Positions 16,403 through 25,223 of a DNA stretch of 64,000 bases are shown one piece after another. Position 1 is the stretch's first letter; each line of letters begins with the position of its first letter. This DNA is from an uncultured Pelagibacteraceae bacterium (lineage in GTDB: Bacteria > Pseudomonadota > Alphaproteobacteria > Pelagibacterales > Pelagibacteraceae). The translations under genes were made by a program, and so were the position numbers. The notes beneath the pieces were generated by a model. That model did not search any database. It saw only the letters and a list, made by a program, of their open reading frames with translations, and was not told the DNA's origin. The stretch is taken from assembly GCA_902523095.1 (NCBI GenBank), contig CABYYE010000001.1:38847-102846 (forward strand), in the 5' to 3' direction.

Positions 16403-16824
16403 TCATCAATAAAAATTTTTTCGTTTCGCTCATGTTTCTCTTGTGATTCTATTGATAAAGTCGCAACTGGTCTTGCCATTAATCTTTTTAAACCAATAGG
16501 TTCTCCAGTTTCTTCACAAAAACCATACGTGCCATCTTTCAATCTTTGTAACGCAGCATTAATCTTTGAAATTAATTTTCTGCTTCTATTTAAAGCCTTC
16601 ATTTCTACTGACTTCTCCGTGTAAGAAGAAGCTTGGTCTACAATATCAGCAGATGATACGTTATCATCACCAGAATTAAGCAAGTTTCCGACGTTGTTTG
16701 TTTTTATAATATCTTTCTTCCATCTAATAAGCTCCTCTGTGAAAAATTTTTTGTGCTTTGAACACATATATTTTTCTTTAGAATTAGGAGTATATTTTTT
16801 TTTAACAGTTTTTTTTTTAAGCAT
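16399..16824 (-). CDS. dksA: DksA/TraR-family RNA polymerase regulator, single-Cys type
   Basis: 141 aa. The coiled-coil tip carries DIVDQA (D60, D63, A65), the DxxDxA motif needed to act in the RNA polymerase secondary channel. The zinc-finger region reads GFCEETGEPIGLKRLMARPVATLSIESQE. Only C103 remains of the usual four Cys, with T106 and S124 at other ligand positions, so zinc binding there is unlikely. This single-Cys form is known from some Alphaproteobacteria. DksA works with ppGpp on rRNA and amino-acid promoters. The gene diverges from the PMT glycosyltransferase with 71 bp between. Confidence 0.93.
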   Translation of the reverse strand: MLKKKTVKKKYTPNSKEKYMCSKHKKFFTEELIRWKKDIIKTNNVGNLLNSGDDNVSSADIVDQASSYTEKSVEMKALNRSRKLISKINAALQRLKDGTYGFCEETGEPIGLKRLMARPVATLSIESQEKHERNEKIFIDD

Positions 16825-16895
16825 TTTTGAATTTCGGCAGTATATGTTTGAATTTTATCGTGTCAATAGCTTTTATATTGTATTAATTTAAGCAA

Positions 16896-18269
16896 ATGAT
16901 TAATAAAAAAAATTCAAATAAATTACTTATTGTATTTTTAACGTCCCATCTTGCAATTTGGACGTTAATCCCTTTTTTCTCTAATATAAATTTACCTTTA
17001 GACACAATTGAAGCTTTAGCCTGGGGGAGTAATTTGGAGTGGGGTTTTAGCAAACATCCTCCGTTAAGTGCTTTTTTTGTCGAAGTTTTCTTTCAAATTT
17101 TTGGTAATAATGATTGGGCATATTACCTATTAAGTCAAATTTTTTTAATTATTGCTTTTTACTTTGTTTATAAATTATCTTGTGAGCTTTTAAATAATAA
17201 TAAATTAGCTCTTGTCTCAGTTTTGCTGCTTGAAGGAATATTTTTTTATAATTTTACAACACCAGAATTTAACGTAAATGTATGTCAATTACCTTTTTGG
17301 GCGTTAGCTGTATACTATTCATGGAGGTGCATCAAATTTGATAATATGAAAGATTATCTATTATTAGGTTTATTTGCAGGTCTAGGAATTTTATCTAAAT
17401 ATCTTTTTGTCTATTTGTTGGTTGGTATTAAATTTTTATTTATATATTTAGCCATTAAAAAAAAGAGAGTAAGATTTTTAAATCTTTTAATTGCTGGCTT
17501 TGTAACAATTTTGATAATCGCGCCTCACATTAACTGGTTAATTAATAACAATTACATAACTATTACTTATGGACTTCTAAGAACAGGCGGAATAGGAAGT
17601 TTATTTGATCATATAAGTTTTCCTTTAATTTTTATTGGAAAACAACTTGGGTTATTAATACCATTTTTCTTTTTAGGTTTATTTCTTATTAAAAGAATTA
17701 AAATTAAAATAAATTATAAAGATGAAAAATTAGTTTTTTTATTTTTTACTACTATTTTTCCAATTTTATTAGTTTTTCTTACATCAGTTATTATGGGAGC
17801 AAAAATTAGAACAATGTGGATGACTCCTTTTTATCTATTTTTTGGTTTACTATTAGTTTATTTTTTTCAAAAAGATATCTATGAAAAAAATTTAAAACGA
17901 TTTAGTGGTTTCTTTCTATTATTATTTTTTATTTCACCTATAACTTATCTTGGAATATCTGTTTATGATGAAGCGAAAAGAACGGACTATCCTGGAAAGG
18001 AGATAGCTCGTTTAGTTCAAAATAAATGGGATGAGAATTTTATAAATAAAATAAAATATGTTATAGGTGATGAATGGTCAGCAGGTAATTTATCATATCA
18101 TTTAAATTCAAGACCTCAATGGATGCAAACTTTAAAGATAAAGATAACGTCTATTAAATCAAATGAGGGTGTAATTTATACTGGAAATCCTGAAATTTTA
18201 AAAAAGGTTTGTCCTGGAGTGTTTGGGGAAATTAGACCAGTCGGATATTGCATGATAGGTCAAAAATGA
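16896..18269 (+). CDS. Polytopic glycosyltransferase, PMT/ArnT-like (GT-C fold)
   Basis: 457 aa with roughly ten hydrophobic segments. The N-terminal periplasmic loop has D36 and E39 (LDTIEALAW) followed by FSKHPPLSAFFVE, the acidic and HPPL motifs of the PMT_2/ArnT family. Such enzymes transfer a sugar from a polyprenyl-phosphate donor to lipid A, protein or glycan on the periplasmic side. It overlaps the next gene by 4 bp. That gene encodes a GT2 enzyme that could make the lipid-linked donor, so they probably form a two-step pathway. Confidence 0.85.
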   Translation: MINKKNSNKLLIVFLTSHLAIWTLIPFFSNINLPLDTIEALAWGSNLEWGFSKHPPLSAFFVEVFFQIFGNNDWAYYLLSQIFLIIAFYFVYKLSCELLNNNKLALVSVLLLEGIFFYNFTTPEFNVNVCQLPFWALAVYYSWRCIKFDNMKDYLLLGLFAGLGILSKYLFVYLLVGIKFLFIYLAIKKKRVRFLNLLIAGFVTILIIAPHINWLINNNYITITYGLLRTGGIGSLFDHISFPLIFIGKQLGLLIPFFFLGLFLIKRIKIKINYKDEKLVFLFFTTIFPILLVFLTSVIMGAKIRTMWMTPFYLFFGLLLVYFFQKDIYEKNLKRFSGFFLLLFFISPITYLGISVYDEAKRTDYPGKEIARLVQNKWDENFINKIKYVIGDEWSAGNLSYHLNSRPQWMQTLKIKITSIKSNEGVIYTGNPEILKKVCPGVFGEIRPVGYCMIGQK

Positions 18270-19138
18270 AAAAGATTATTTTTTTATTACCTGTCTATAA
18301 CGACTGGGACTCTCTAAAAAAGCTTTTAGAAGAAATAAATACAATTATTGAAAATTTTAAAAAATTTAAATTTGAATGCATCATAATTAACGATTTTTCT
18401 TCGATAGAAAAACCAGAAATTTTAAAACCAACGAATTTAGATTCATTAAAGTTTATAAATATGAAAATAAATCAAGGACATGCAAGATGTAATGCTACAG
18501 GATTGAGATATATAAAAAAAAATGAAAATTATGATTATGTAATTTTGATGGATAGTGATGGAGAAGATAGACCTATTGAGATTAAAGATATGATCAATCA
18601 AATTATAAAAAATCCTCAGGTTTCAGTAGTGGGTAAAAGAATTAAAAGATCTGAAGGAACTATTTTTCAAACATTATATAAGTTGCATAAATTATTTACT
18701 TTAATTTCAACTGGAAAAAAAATAAATTTTGGAAACTATTCATGTCTTGCAAAACATGATGTTGAAAATCTTTGTGAAAAAGCAAGCTTATGGTCTAGTT
18801 ACTCTGGTACAGTGAAAAAAAATTTAACTAATTTTAATGAAGTTAATTCTATTCGAGGGCTGAGATATTTTGGTCCTTCAAAAATGTCTTTTCTTAATTT
18901 AGTTTTACACTCAATTTCAATAATAGCTGTTTTTAGGTACATAGTGTTTATCAGATCAACTTTTGCTATTATTTTTTTATCTTTATTACAAAATTATTTA
19001 AGTTTAGATATATATTTAATTCAAATTTTTATAATCTTTATCAATTTATTAATTTTTATTGTATCTTTGAGAGAGAATTCAAAAGCATTGGAAAATAGCC
19101 AAAAAAATATATTAAATGAAGTTAAGATCACTCAATAA
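18266..19138 (+). CDS. Glycosyltransferase family 2, polyprenyl-phosphate type
   Basis: 290 aa from ATG 18266, which overlaps the previous stop as ATGA. An upstream in-frame TTG (18248) is less likely. The GT-A domain starts at once (IIFLLPVYNDWDSL) and holds the nucleotide/metal motif DSDGED at 96-101 and NQGHARCNATGLRYI before it. Two or more hydrophobic segments follow after residue 200, as in DPM1/ArnC-type enzymes that load sugars onto polyprenyl phosphate. The product would feed the neighbouring PMT-like transferase. The exact sugar cannot be read from sequence. Confidence 0.87.
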   Translation: MKKIIFLLPVYNDWDSLKKLLEEINTIIENFKKFKFECIIINDFSSIEKPEILKPTNLDSLKFINMKINQGHARCNATGLRYIKKNENYDYVILMDSDGEDRPIEIKDMINQIIKNPQVSVVGKRIKRSEGTIFQTLYKLHKLFTLISTGKKINFGNYSCLAKHDVENLCEKASLWSSYSGTVKKNLTNFNEVNSIRGLRYFGPSKMSFLNLVLHSISIIAVFRYIVFIRSTFAIIFLSLLQNYLSLDIYLIQIFIIFINLLIFIVSLRENSKALENSQKNILNEVKITQ

Positions 19139-19270
19139 AAAGTTGTATTTTGGGTCTCTAATGGAATCAAAACAGAATCAAAAGGTGAACATTCATTTTG
19201 CTCTAATTTCACATTGTTAATAGCTTCCAACAAATATATCTTATAATCAAACTTATAACTAAGGAATTAA

Positions 19271-19636
19271 ATGAAATTATTAAAGTGCCATTGTGGTGAA
19301 ATACAAGCAGAAATTAATATTCCTGAAAAATTAGAAAAATTTATTAGATGCAACTGTTCAATTTGTAAAAAAAAAGGAGCAGTTATGTCGATAGTAAAAA
19401 ACGAGGATTTCAAATTAATTAAAGGCAGTCAATATTTAAAATTATATCAATTTCATTCTAAAGTTGCTAAACACTACTTTTGTTCGAAATGTGGAATTTA
19501 CACTCATCATAATCCAAGAATTAACCCCAGCCTAACAGGATTTAATGTAGGCTGCATTGAAGGGATTGACACCTTTAAATTAGAAAATATTAAAATAGCA
19601 GATGGACAAAATCATCCACTTGATAAAAAAAAGTAA
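19271..19636 (+). CDS. GFA-family (Mss4-like) zinc protein
   Basis: 121 aa with the Cys pattern of the GFA/CENP-V fold: C6 and C8 (KCHCGE), C27, C29 and C32 (RCNCSICKK), C71 and C74 (FCSKCGIYTHH). The founding member was described as glutathione-dependent formaldehyde-activating, but many members are of unknown activity, so a formaldehyde role is only a possibility. It overlaps the glycerate-kinase-like gene by 1 bp, implying shared translation. The 132 bp before it contain no clear promoter or terminator, only a short GAATCAAAA direct repeat. Confidence 0.87.
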   Translation: MKLLKCHCGEIQAEINIPEKLEKFIRCNCSICKKKGAVMSIVKNEDFKLIKGSQYLKLYQFHSKVAKHYFCSKCGIYTHHNPRINPSLTGFNVGCIEGIDTFKLENIKIADGQNHPLDKKK

Positions 19637-20553
19637 TGAAAGAAAAAAATTCTGGCTATACTAAAATTAAAAAAAAGTACTTAAATTTTATAAAAAAACA
19701 AGAACTTCCCGGTGAGCTTTTTAAAAACAAGTTACAACAACTAAATAAATTTTACCTTCCTATTACACACATATTACACAATGAATTTAAAAGTGACAAT
19801 GTTACAAAAATTATTGGATTAGGTGGTGGCCAAGGTTCAGGAAAATCAACAATAGCAAAAATATTAAAAATTATCTTGGAAGAAAAATATAAATTAAAAA
19901 CAGTTATATTTTCTATTGATGATTTTTATAAAACTCTTAGAGAAAGAAAAAAAATGTCAAAAAATATAAGTCAACTTTTTTTGACTAGGGGTGTTCCCGG
20001 AACTCATGACACAAAAATTCTTCTCAAATGCTTAAAAAACTTAAAAAAGAATCCCTTTAAGAGTCTTTTAATACCCAAATTTGATAAATCAGCAGATGAT
20101 CGTTATAAAAAAAAAGATTGGTTAAAAGTTACGAATAAACCAAATATTGTAATATTTGAAGGCTGGTGCGTTGGAGCTACTCCACAAGAAAAAAATAGTT
20201 TATTAAAACCGTTAAATGATTTAGAACTGTTTAAAGATCAAGATTTAATTTGGAGAAAAAAAGTAAATTTAGAATTAAAAAAAGATTATAAAAAAATTTT
20301 TTCACTAATTGATAGTTTAATTTTTTTAAAGATTCCCAAGTTTAAGTATGTTTATAAATGGAGAGCTCTTCAAGAAAAAAAATTAAGTAGATTATCTAAA
20401 GGAAAGAAGATTATGGAAAATTTGCAAATAAAAGAATTTATAATGAATTACGAAAGAATAACACGTCATATGCTCAAAACATTAAACAATAAAGCTGATA
20501 TAACACTTTCAATTGATACTAAACACCGCCTAAAATCAATTAAGATTAATTAA
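19636..20553 (+). CDS. D-glycerate 3-kinase-like P-loop kinase (GLYK type)
   Basis: 305 aa. The Walker A is GLGGGQGSGKST (K70, S71). IFSIDDFYKTLRER follows the P-loop as in phosphoribulokinase/uridine-kinase relatives, then RGVPGTHD, the LIPKFDKSADDR segment and FEGWCVGA. These match plant and fungal D-glycerate 3-kinase (GLYK/YGR205w) rather than bacterial GarK. The likely reaction is glycerate + ATP to 3-phosphoglycerate, joining glycolate or serine catabolism to glycolysis. It sits between the GFA gene (1-bp overlap) and a TolC-family gene that starts with the very next base. Confidence 0.86.
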   Translation: MKEKNSGYTKIKKKYLNFIKKQELPGELFKNKLQQLNKFYLPITHILHNEFKSDNVTKIIGLGGGQGSGKSTIAKILKIILEEKYKLKTVIFSIDDFYKTLRERKKMSKNISQLFLTRGVPGTHDTKILLKCLKNLKKNPFKSLLIPKFDKSADDRYKKKDWLKVTNKPNIVIFEGWCVGATPQEKNSLLKPLNDLELFKDQDLIWRKKVNLELKKDYKKIFSLIDSLIFLKIPKFKYVYKWRALQEKKLSRLSKGKKIMENLQIKEFIMNYERITRHMLKTLNNKADITLSIDTKHRLKSIKIN

Positions 20554-21849
20554 ATGAAATATTTAATAAGCACCTTTATAATAATCTTTTATTGCAATGC
20601 TGCAATTGCTGATAATGGTCTTAAGTTCTTTATAGACTCTGCCCTTAAAAATAACTTAAAATTAAAAGCTGAAAGAGAAAATCAAAAGTCGATTAGTCAA
20701 AACATCAATATATCAAGAAGTGAATTTCTTCCAAGTATTTCGCTATCTGGCGACCAGTCAAGCTCTCAGTCAACAAATAAAAAAAATCAAAGCGGTTCTA
20801 ATTTAAGTGACTCAAATCTTGATACGGAGACTAAAATTTTTTCAATAGAACAAAAATTATTTCAAGGTTTTAAAGGTTATAATTCTTTAAAAAAATCTGA
20901 AATAGAGGTTAAAAAATCAAAGTTAAAACTAAGACAAGTAGAGCAACTTACAATTTTAGATTCGGTATCAGCTTTTTTTGATTATGTGTTTAAAACAAAA
21001 AATGAAGAATTCAATCTTTCTAATGTCAATTTATTTGAACGACAAGTTGAATCCGATAGTGCAAGACTTCAGAAAGGTGAAATAACTCTAACAGATCTAG
21101 CACAATCAGAATCGTCTCTAGCTGGAGCTAATGCAAAACTTATCAAAGCTTCTACTGAATTATTAGTTTCTAAAACTAATCTAGAAAGAGTGACGAGAGT
21201 TAAAGTAAATAATTTAGTTAATAGTCAAGAAAGATTAAATATTCAATTACCAGAAAATTTAAAAAAATCATTAGATATTGCAAAAATTAATAACTCAGAT
21301 TTATTAATTTCTAGGTTAAATTATGAAATTGCAATAAAAGAGTTAAATATTGAAAAATCTAAATTATCTCCTTCCGCTTCTATTAATTACTCAAAATCAG
21401 AGAATAAGGATTTTAGTTCAACAATTGATGAAGTTGATGAAGAGAAAGTTCAAGCAACTATAACTTGGCCAATTATTAAAGGTGGTGAGAATATCTCATC
21501 AATAAAAAAGTCATCTTTAAAAAAACAAAGAGCCTTGCTTTTGACAGAAGATACAGAAAATAAATTAATTACAGATACCACTAATGCTTGGTCGAAGTAC
21601 CAATCATCAGAAAGCGTTCTTATAGCCACAGAAGCTCAACTGAAAGCAGCTGAAATTGCTAATGAGGGGATTACTTTAGAATATGACTCAGGCAATACTA
21701 GGACGACTTTAGAGCTCATACAATCAAGAAGCTTACTTTTGGATGCTAGGATTGCCAATGCTAAAGCTTTTAGAGACTTTATGATCTCGAAGGTAGAACT
21801 TGCCTACCAATTAGGCACCTTATCTTTAAGCTCTATTTCGGTTCTATAA
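20554..21849 (+). CDS. tolC: TolC-family outer-membrane efflux protein
   Basis: 431 aa with signal peptide YLISTFIIIFYCNAAIA. The mature protein shows the internal duplication of outer-membrane efflux proteins: two long helical, Asn/Gln/Lys-rich regions (about 50-210 and 240-420), each containing an amphipathic beta-hairpin stretch. Recognisable parts are RSEFLPSISLSGDQSSS, QKGEITLTDLAQSES and the second-repeat LEYDSGNTRTTLELIQSRS. It forms the trimeric exit duct for type I secretion or RND efflux. No inner-membrane partner is adjacent. The autotransporter earlier in the window does not need it. Confidence 0.92.
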   Translation: MKYLISTFIIIFYCNAAIADNGLKFFIDSALKNNLKLKAERENQKSISQNINISRSEFLPSISLSGDQSSSQSTNKKNQSGSNLSDSNLDTETKIFSIEQKLFQGFKGYNSLKKSEIEVKKSKLKLRQVEQLTILDSVSAFFDYVFKTKNEEFNLSNVNLFERQVESDSARLQKGEITLTDLAQSESSLAGANAKLIKASTELLVSKTNLERVTRVKVNNLVNSQERLNIQLPENLKKSLDIAKINNSDLLISRLNYEIAIKELNIEKSKLSPSASINYSKSENKDFSSTIDEVDEEKVQATITWPIIKGGENISSIKKSSLKKQRALLLTEDTENKLITDTTNAWSKYQSSESVLIATEAQLKAAEIANEGITLEYDSGNTRTTLELIQSRSLLLDARIANAKAFRDFMISKVELAYQLGTLSLSSISVL

Positions 21850-21889
21850 GCCTTATATTTCAACACTTTTCGATAGTTCTTGAAAAAAA

Positions 21890-21904
21890 GAACAAAATGT
21901 GTAC
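21890..21904. promoter_or_regulatory. Candidate LexA (SOS) box of recA
   Basis: GAAC-N7-GTAC (GAACAAAATGTGTAC) differs at one base from the alphaproteobacterial LexA site GAAC-N7-GAAC. It lies 38-52 bp before the recA ATG, next to a TAATAT -10-like element (21908-21913). It overlaps an inverted repeat GTTCTT...AAGAAC (21876-21893). Confidence 0.5.
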
Positions 21905-21941
21905 ATTTAATATAACGATTCGAAACTAACAAAGGAATAAA

Positions 21942-23039
21942 ATGACAAAAAATAATTTAAAAGTTGTCAAATCTGACAATAAAAAAGAGCAAGAATTAAA
22001 AGAGAAAAAAAAGTCTTTAGAGGCTGCAATAAGTCAAATAGACGAAAATTTTGGTAAAGGTTCAGTTATGAGGCTTGGCCAGCAGCAAGCTTTAGATATT
22101 GAGGCCATTTCAACAGGATCATTAAGTTTAGATTTAGCATTAGGCATAGGAGGTTTGCCTAAGGGAAGAATCATAGAAATATATGGTCCAGAGTCATCAG
22201 GTAAAACTACTTTAGCTTTACAAGTTGTTGCAGAAGCTCAAAAAGCTGGTGGAATTTGTGCGTTCGTAGATGCTGAACATGCAATGGATCCAGTTTATGC
22301 AAAGAAGTTGGGAGTTAAAACAGAGGAACTTTTAATCTCACAGCCAGATACAGGCGAGCAAGCATTGGAGATAACTGATACACTAATTAAATCAGGCTCT
22401 GTTTCGGTGCTAGTTGTTGATTCTGTGGCTGCATTAACTCCAAAGGCTGAATTAGAGGGAGAAATGGGAGATCATCATGTAGGACTTCAATCAAGATTAA
22501 TGAGTCAAGCGTTAAGAAAATTAACGGGTTCAGTAGCCAAATCTAATACAATGGTAATTTTTATAAATCAGATCAGAATGAAAATTGGTGTAATGTTCGG
22601 AAATCCAGAAACAACTTCTGGAGGAAATGCACTGAAATTCTATTCTTCTGTAAGAATGGATATTAGAAGAATAGGAGCAATAAAAGATAAAGATCAAATA
22701 ATTGGAAATTCAACAAGAGTGAAAGTAATCAAAAATAAAGTAGCTCCACCATTTAAAGTAGTTGAATTTGATTTAATGTATGGAAAAGGAATTAGTAAAG
22801 TTGGAGAGCTAATTGATCTTGGAACTAAAGCAGGAGTGGTTGAAAAGTCAGGTGCATGGTATGCTTATAAAGGAGAAAAGATTGGACAAGGTAGAGAGAA
22901 CGCAAAAATCTATCTAGAAAAAAATCCTAATATAGCGGTTGAAATCGAAAAGGTAATTCGTGATCAAGCAGCAGCTATTTCTAAAGAATTAGAAGGAAAT
23001 CCGTCATCAAAAGAGAAAATTAGCGATAAAGAAGAATAA
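21942..23039 (+). CDS. recA: RecA recombinase
   Basis: 365 aa. The Walker [10 protein letters not shown] is at 82-90, followed by VDAEHAMDP, the L1/L2 region with [21 protein letters not shown], and a charged acidic C-terminus (KEKISDKEE). The N-terminal about 25 residues are Lys-rich, slightly longer than usual. It forms filaments on single-stranded DNA for homologous recombination and co-protease induction of the SOS response. AAAGGA at 21931-21936 is its ribosome site. The candidate LexA box just upstream implies DNA-damage control. Confidence 0.99.
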   Translation: MTKNNLKVVKSDNKKEQELKEKKKSLEAAISQIDENFGKGSVMRLGQQQALDIEAISTGSLSLDLALGIGGLPKGRIIEIYGPESSGKTTLALQVVAEAQKAGGICAFVDAEHAMDPVYAKKLGVKTEELLISQPDTGEQALEITDTLIKSGSVSVLVVDSVAALTPKAELEGEMGDHHVGLQSRLMSQALRKLTGSVAKSNTMVIFINQIRMKIGVMFGNPETTSGGNALKFYSSVRMDIRRIGAIKDKDQIIGNSTRVKVIKNKVAPPFKVVEFDLMYGKGISKVGELIDLGTKAGVVEKSGAWYAYKGEKIGQGRENAKIYLEKNPNIAVEIEKVIRDQAAAISKELEGNPSSKEKISDKEE

Positions 23040-23064
23040 CAAAAATTTGCCATCGGAAAATTAA

Positions 23065-23090
23065 AAACGGGAGAAATATTTCTCCCGTTT
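23065..23090 (+). terminator. Hairpin after recA, possible terminator
   Basis: AAACGGGAGAAA pairs perfectly with TTTCTCCCGTTT (23065-23076 and 23079-23090), with an effective loop of 2-4 bases. The tail is only TTT then CCC, so it is weaker than the proteorhodopsin terminator, but its place 25 bp after recA supports a terminator. Confidence 0.6.
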
Positions 23091-23218
23091 CCCATGAAAC
23101 AACAACCAATAATTGACTCAATCAACATATAGTATGTAACACCTATAGTTGTAAAATAATTAGTGTACAAATTGATCTATATTTAGTTGAATAGTGAGTT
23201 CGTTAACAAGGAGGGAAA

Positions 23219-24772
23219 ATGAGCACACAACAAGCTAAAAACTCGAACGTGTCTTCAGCTCTAGATACTTCTCATTTAAAAGTAAAATTTCCATTTAAAG
23301 CTAAATACGGCAATTACATTAATGGTAAATTTGTAGAACCTAAGTCTGGCAAATATTTTGATAATGTTAGCCCGATAAATAATGAGAAGATCTGTTCAGT
23401 TGCACGATCGAATGAAAAAGACGTAGAGGCTGCATTAGACGCAGCTCACGCAGCTTTCCTTGAATGGGGAAAGACAGACATCACTACTAGATCAAATATT
23501 TTGAATAAAATAGCTGATGTTATTGAAAAAAATCTAAACTTATTAGCAACTGCTGAATGTTTAGACAATGGAAAGCCAATCAGAGAGTGTATGGCAGCAG
23601 ACTTGCCATTGGTAATTGATCATTGGAGATACTTCGCTGGAGTAATTAGAGCAGAGGAAGGATCAATTGCTGAAATAAGCAATAATCAATACTCTTACAA
23701 CTTTCATGAACCTTTAGGAGTTGTAGGTCAGATTATTCCATGGAACTTTCCATTATTAATGGCAACATGGAAATTAGCCCCAGCTCTTGCAGCAGGAAAT
23801 TGTGTTGTATTAAAACCAGCTGAACAAACACCGGCTTCTATAAATGTTTTAATGGAACTTATTGGAGATTTATTACCTCCAGGTGTAGTTAACATTGTTA
23901 GCGGTTTTGGATTGGAAGCAGGTAAACCTTTAGCATCTTCTAAAAGAGTAGCTAAAGTGGCATTTACCGGTGAAACAACTACTGGAAGATTGATCATGCA
24001 GTACGCTGCACAAAACATAATTCCAATTACTTTGGAGTTAGGTGGAAAATCTCCAAACATTTTCTTTGAAGATGTTCTAGAAAAGGATGACGACTTCTTT
24101 GATAAATGTATAGAAGGTTTTGTCATGTTCAATCTTAACCAAGGTGAAGTTTGTACTTGTCCAAGCAGAGCTTTAATTCAAGAGTCAATCTATGATAAAT
24201 TCATGGAGAGAGCTATTGCAAGAACTAAAGCTGTAAAACAAGACAATCCTCTAAAAATGGAAACAATGATTGGAGCTCAAGTTTCATTAGAGCAAATGGA
24301 AAAGATTAAATCTTATCTTGATCTCGGTAAAAAGGAGGGCGCCAAAGTTCTAGCAGGAGGAAGTGTAGCTAAACTTAATAGTGGATTGGAAAAAGGAAAC
24401 TATATCCAACCAACTATTTTTGAAGCTAAAAACAACATGCGTATCTCTCAAGAAGAGATCTTTGGACCAGTTGTATCTGTGATTAAATTCAAAGATGAAG
24501 CAGAGGCATTAAAAATTGCTAATGATACTCTTTATGGTTTAGGAGCAGCAGTATGGACTAGAGATGGCAACAGAGCTCACAGGATGGGTAGAGGAATACA
24601 AGCAGGAATAGTGTGGACAAATTGTTACCATGCTTATCCAGCTCACTCTCCATTTGGTGGTTATAAACAGTCTGGAGTAGGTAGAGAAACTCATAAAATG
24701 ATGCTTAACCATTATAGACAAAATAAGAATTTACATGTTTCTTATGCTGAGAAGAAATTGGGATTCTTTTAA
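23219..24772 (+). CDS. NAD(P)-dependent aldehyde dehydrogenase (ExaC/AldB-like)
   Basis: 517 aa. The NAD site is [10 protein letters not shown]...[11 protein letters not shown]. The general base E273 is in LELGGKSPN and the catalytic Cys is C312 in [11 protein letters not shown]. The C-T-C-P pattern and the long N-terminus match acetaldehyde dehydrogenases of the ExaC/AldB group, which often pair with DUF779. It oxidises short-chain aldehydes to acids in the cytoplasm. A strong AGGAGGG ribosome site precedes the ATG. The 179-bp upstream gap holds the recA hairpin and a TTGACT element (23114-23119) with no good -10 at standard distance. DUF779 follows after a hairpin. Confidence 0.95.
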   Translation: MSTQQAKNSNVSSALDTSHLKVKFPFKAKYGNYINGKFVEPKSGKYFDNVSPINNEKICSVARSNEKDVEAALDAAHAAFLEWGKTDITTRSNILNKIADVIEKNLNLLATAECLDNGKPIRECMAADLPLVIDHWRYFAGVIRAEEGSIAEISNNQYSYNFHEPLGVVGQIIPWNFPLLMATWKLAPALAAGNCVVLKPAEQTPASINVLMELIGDLLPPGVVNIVSGFGLEAGKPLASSKRVAKVAFTGETTTGRLIMQYAAQNIIPITLELGGKSPNIFFEDVLEKDDDFFDKCIEGFVMFNLNQGEVCTCPSRALIQESIYDKFMERAIARTKAVKQDNPLKMETMIGAQVSLEQMEKIKSYLDLGKKEGAKVLAGGSVAKLNSGLEKGNYIQPTIFEAKNNMRISQEEIFGPVVSVIKFKDEAEALKIANDTLYGLGAAVWTRDGNRAHRMGRGIQAGIVWTNCYHAYPAHSPFGGYKQSGVGRETHKMMLNHYRQNKNLHVSYAEKKLGFF

Positions 24773-24787
24773 CCAATAATATATACT

Positions 24788-24812
24788 GGCCCATGATTCT
24801 TTATCATGGGCC
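24788..24812 (+). promoter_or_regulatory. Hairpin between aldehyde dehydrogenase and DUF779
   Basis: GGCCCATGA (24788-24796) pairs perfectly with TCATGGGCC (24804-24812) around a 7-base loop. There is no T run, so it may limit read-through, protect the upstream mRNA end, or mask translation. It contains an in-frame ATG (24806) that I do not accept as the DUF779 start. Confidence 0.65.
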
Positions 24813-24823
24813 GTACATTAAAA

Positions 24824-25180
24824 ATGAAAGTATCTGCAACACAATCAGCTTTAAATCTTTTATCTAAACTTCAAGAAAAATATGGTGAGAAACTAATGTT
24901 TCATCAATCTGGAGGATGTTGTGATGGTAGCGCTCCTATGTGTTTTCAAGAAGGTGAATTTCCTTTAGGTGATAATGATATCAAACTAGGTGAAATAGGA
25001 GGTGTTCCTTTCTATATGAATGGTGACCAATATGAAAAGTGGAAACATACTGATCTTACTATAGACGCCGTAAAAGGAATAGGCGGGATGTTTTCATTAG
25101 ATAACGGAACAGGAGAAAGATTTTTAACAAAATCGGAAATTTGCTTAGTAGTTGATAACGAAAAGCAAAAAACTGGTTAA
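24824..25180 (+). CDS. DUF779 domain protein linked to aldehyde dehydrogenase
   Basis: 118 aa from ATG 24824. An earlier in-frame ATG at 24806 lies inside the arm of a perfect hairpin and adds only six residues, so I prefer 24824. Family marks are LMFHQSGGCCDGSAPMCF near the N-terminus, PFYMNGDQYEKWKHT and GIGGMFSLDNGTGERFLTKS. DUF779 proteins are small, Cys-rich and typically encoded beside acetaldehyde dehydrogenase. The paired Cys (GCCDG) and MCF suggest metal binding or redox, but the function is not established. The gene probably shares transcription with the dehydrogenase. Confidence 0.88.
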   Translation: MKVSATQSALNLLSKLQEKYGEKLMFHQSGGCCDGSAPMCFQEGEFPLGDNDIKLGEIGGVPFYMNGDQYEKWKHTDLTIDAVKGIGGMFSLDNGTGERFLTKSEICLVVDNEKQKTG

Positions 25181-25223
25181 TCTCTTTATAGACAACCCTA
25201 TAAATATCTGTATTTAATATTAT

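Noticed and set aside
19139..19270. 132-bp gap with two GAATCAAAA copies after the GT2 gene, as a possible repeat or gene remnant
   Set aside because: The repeat is short and imperfectly placed, and no recognisable protein fragment is encoded.
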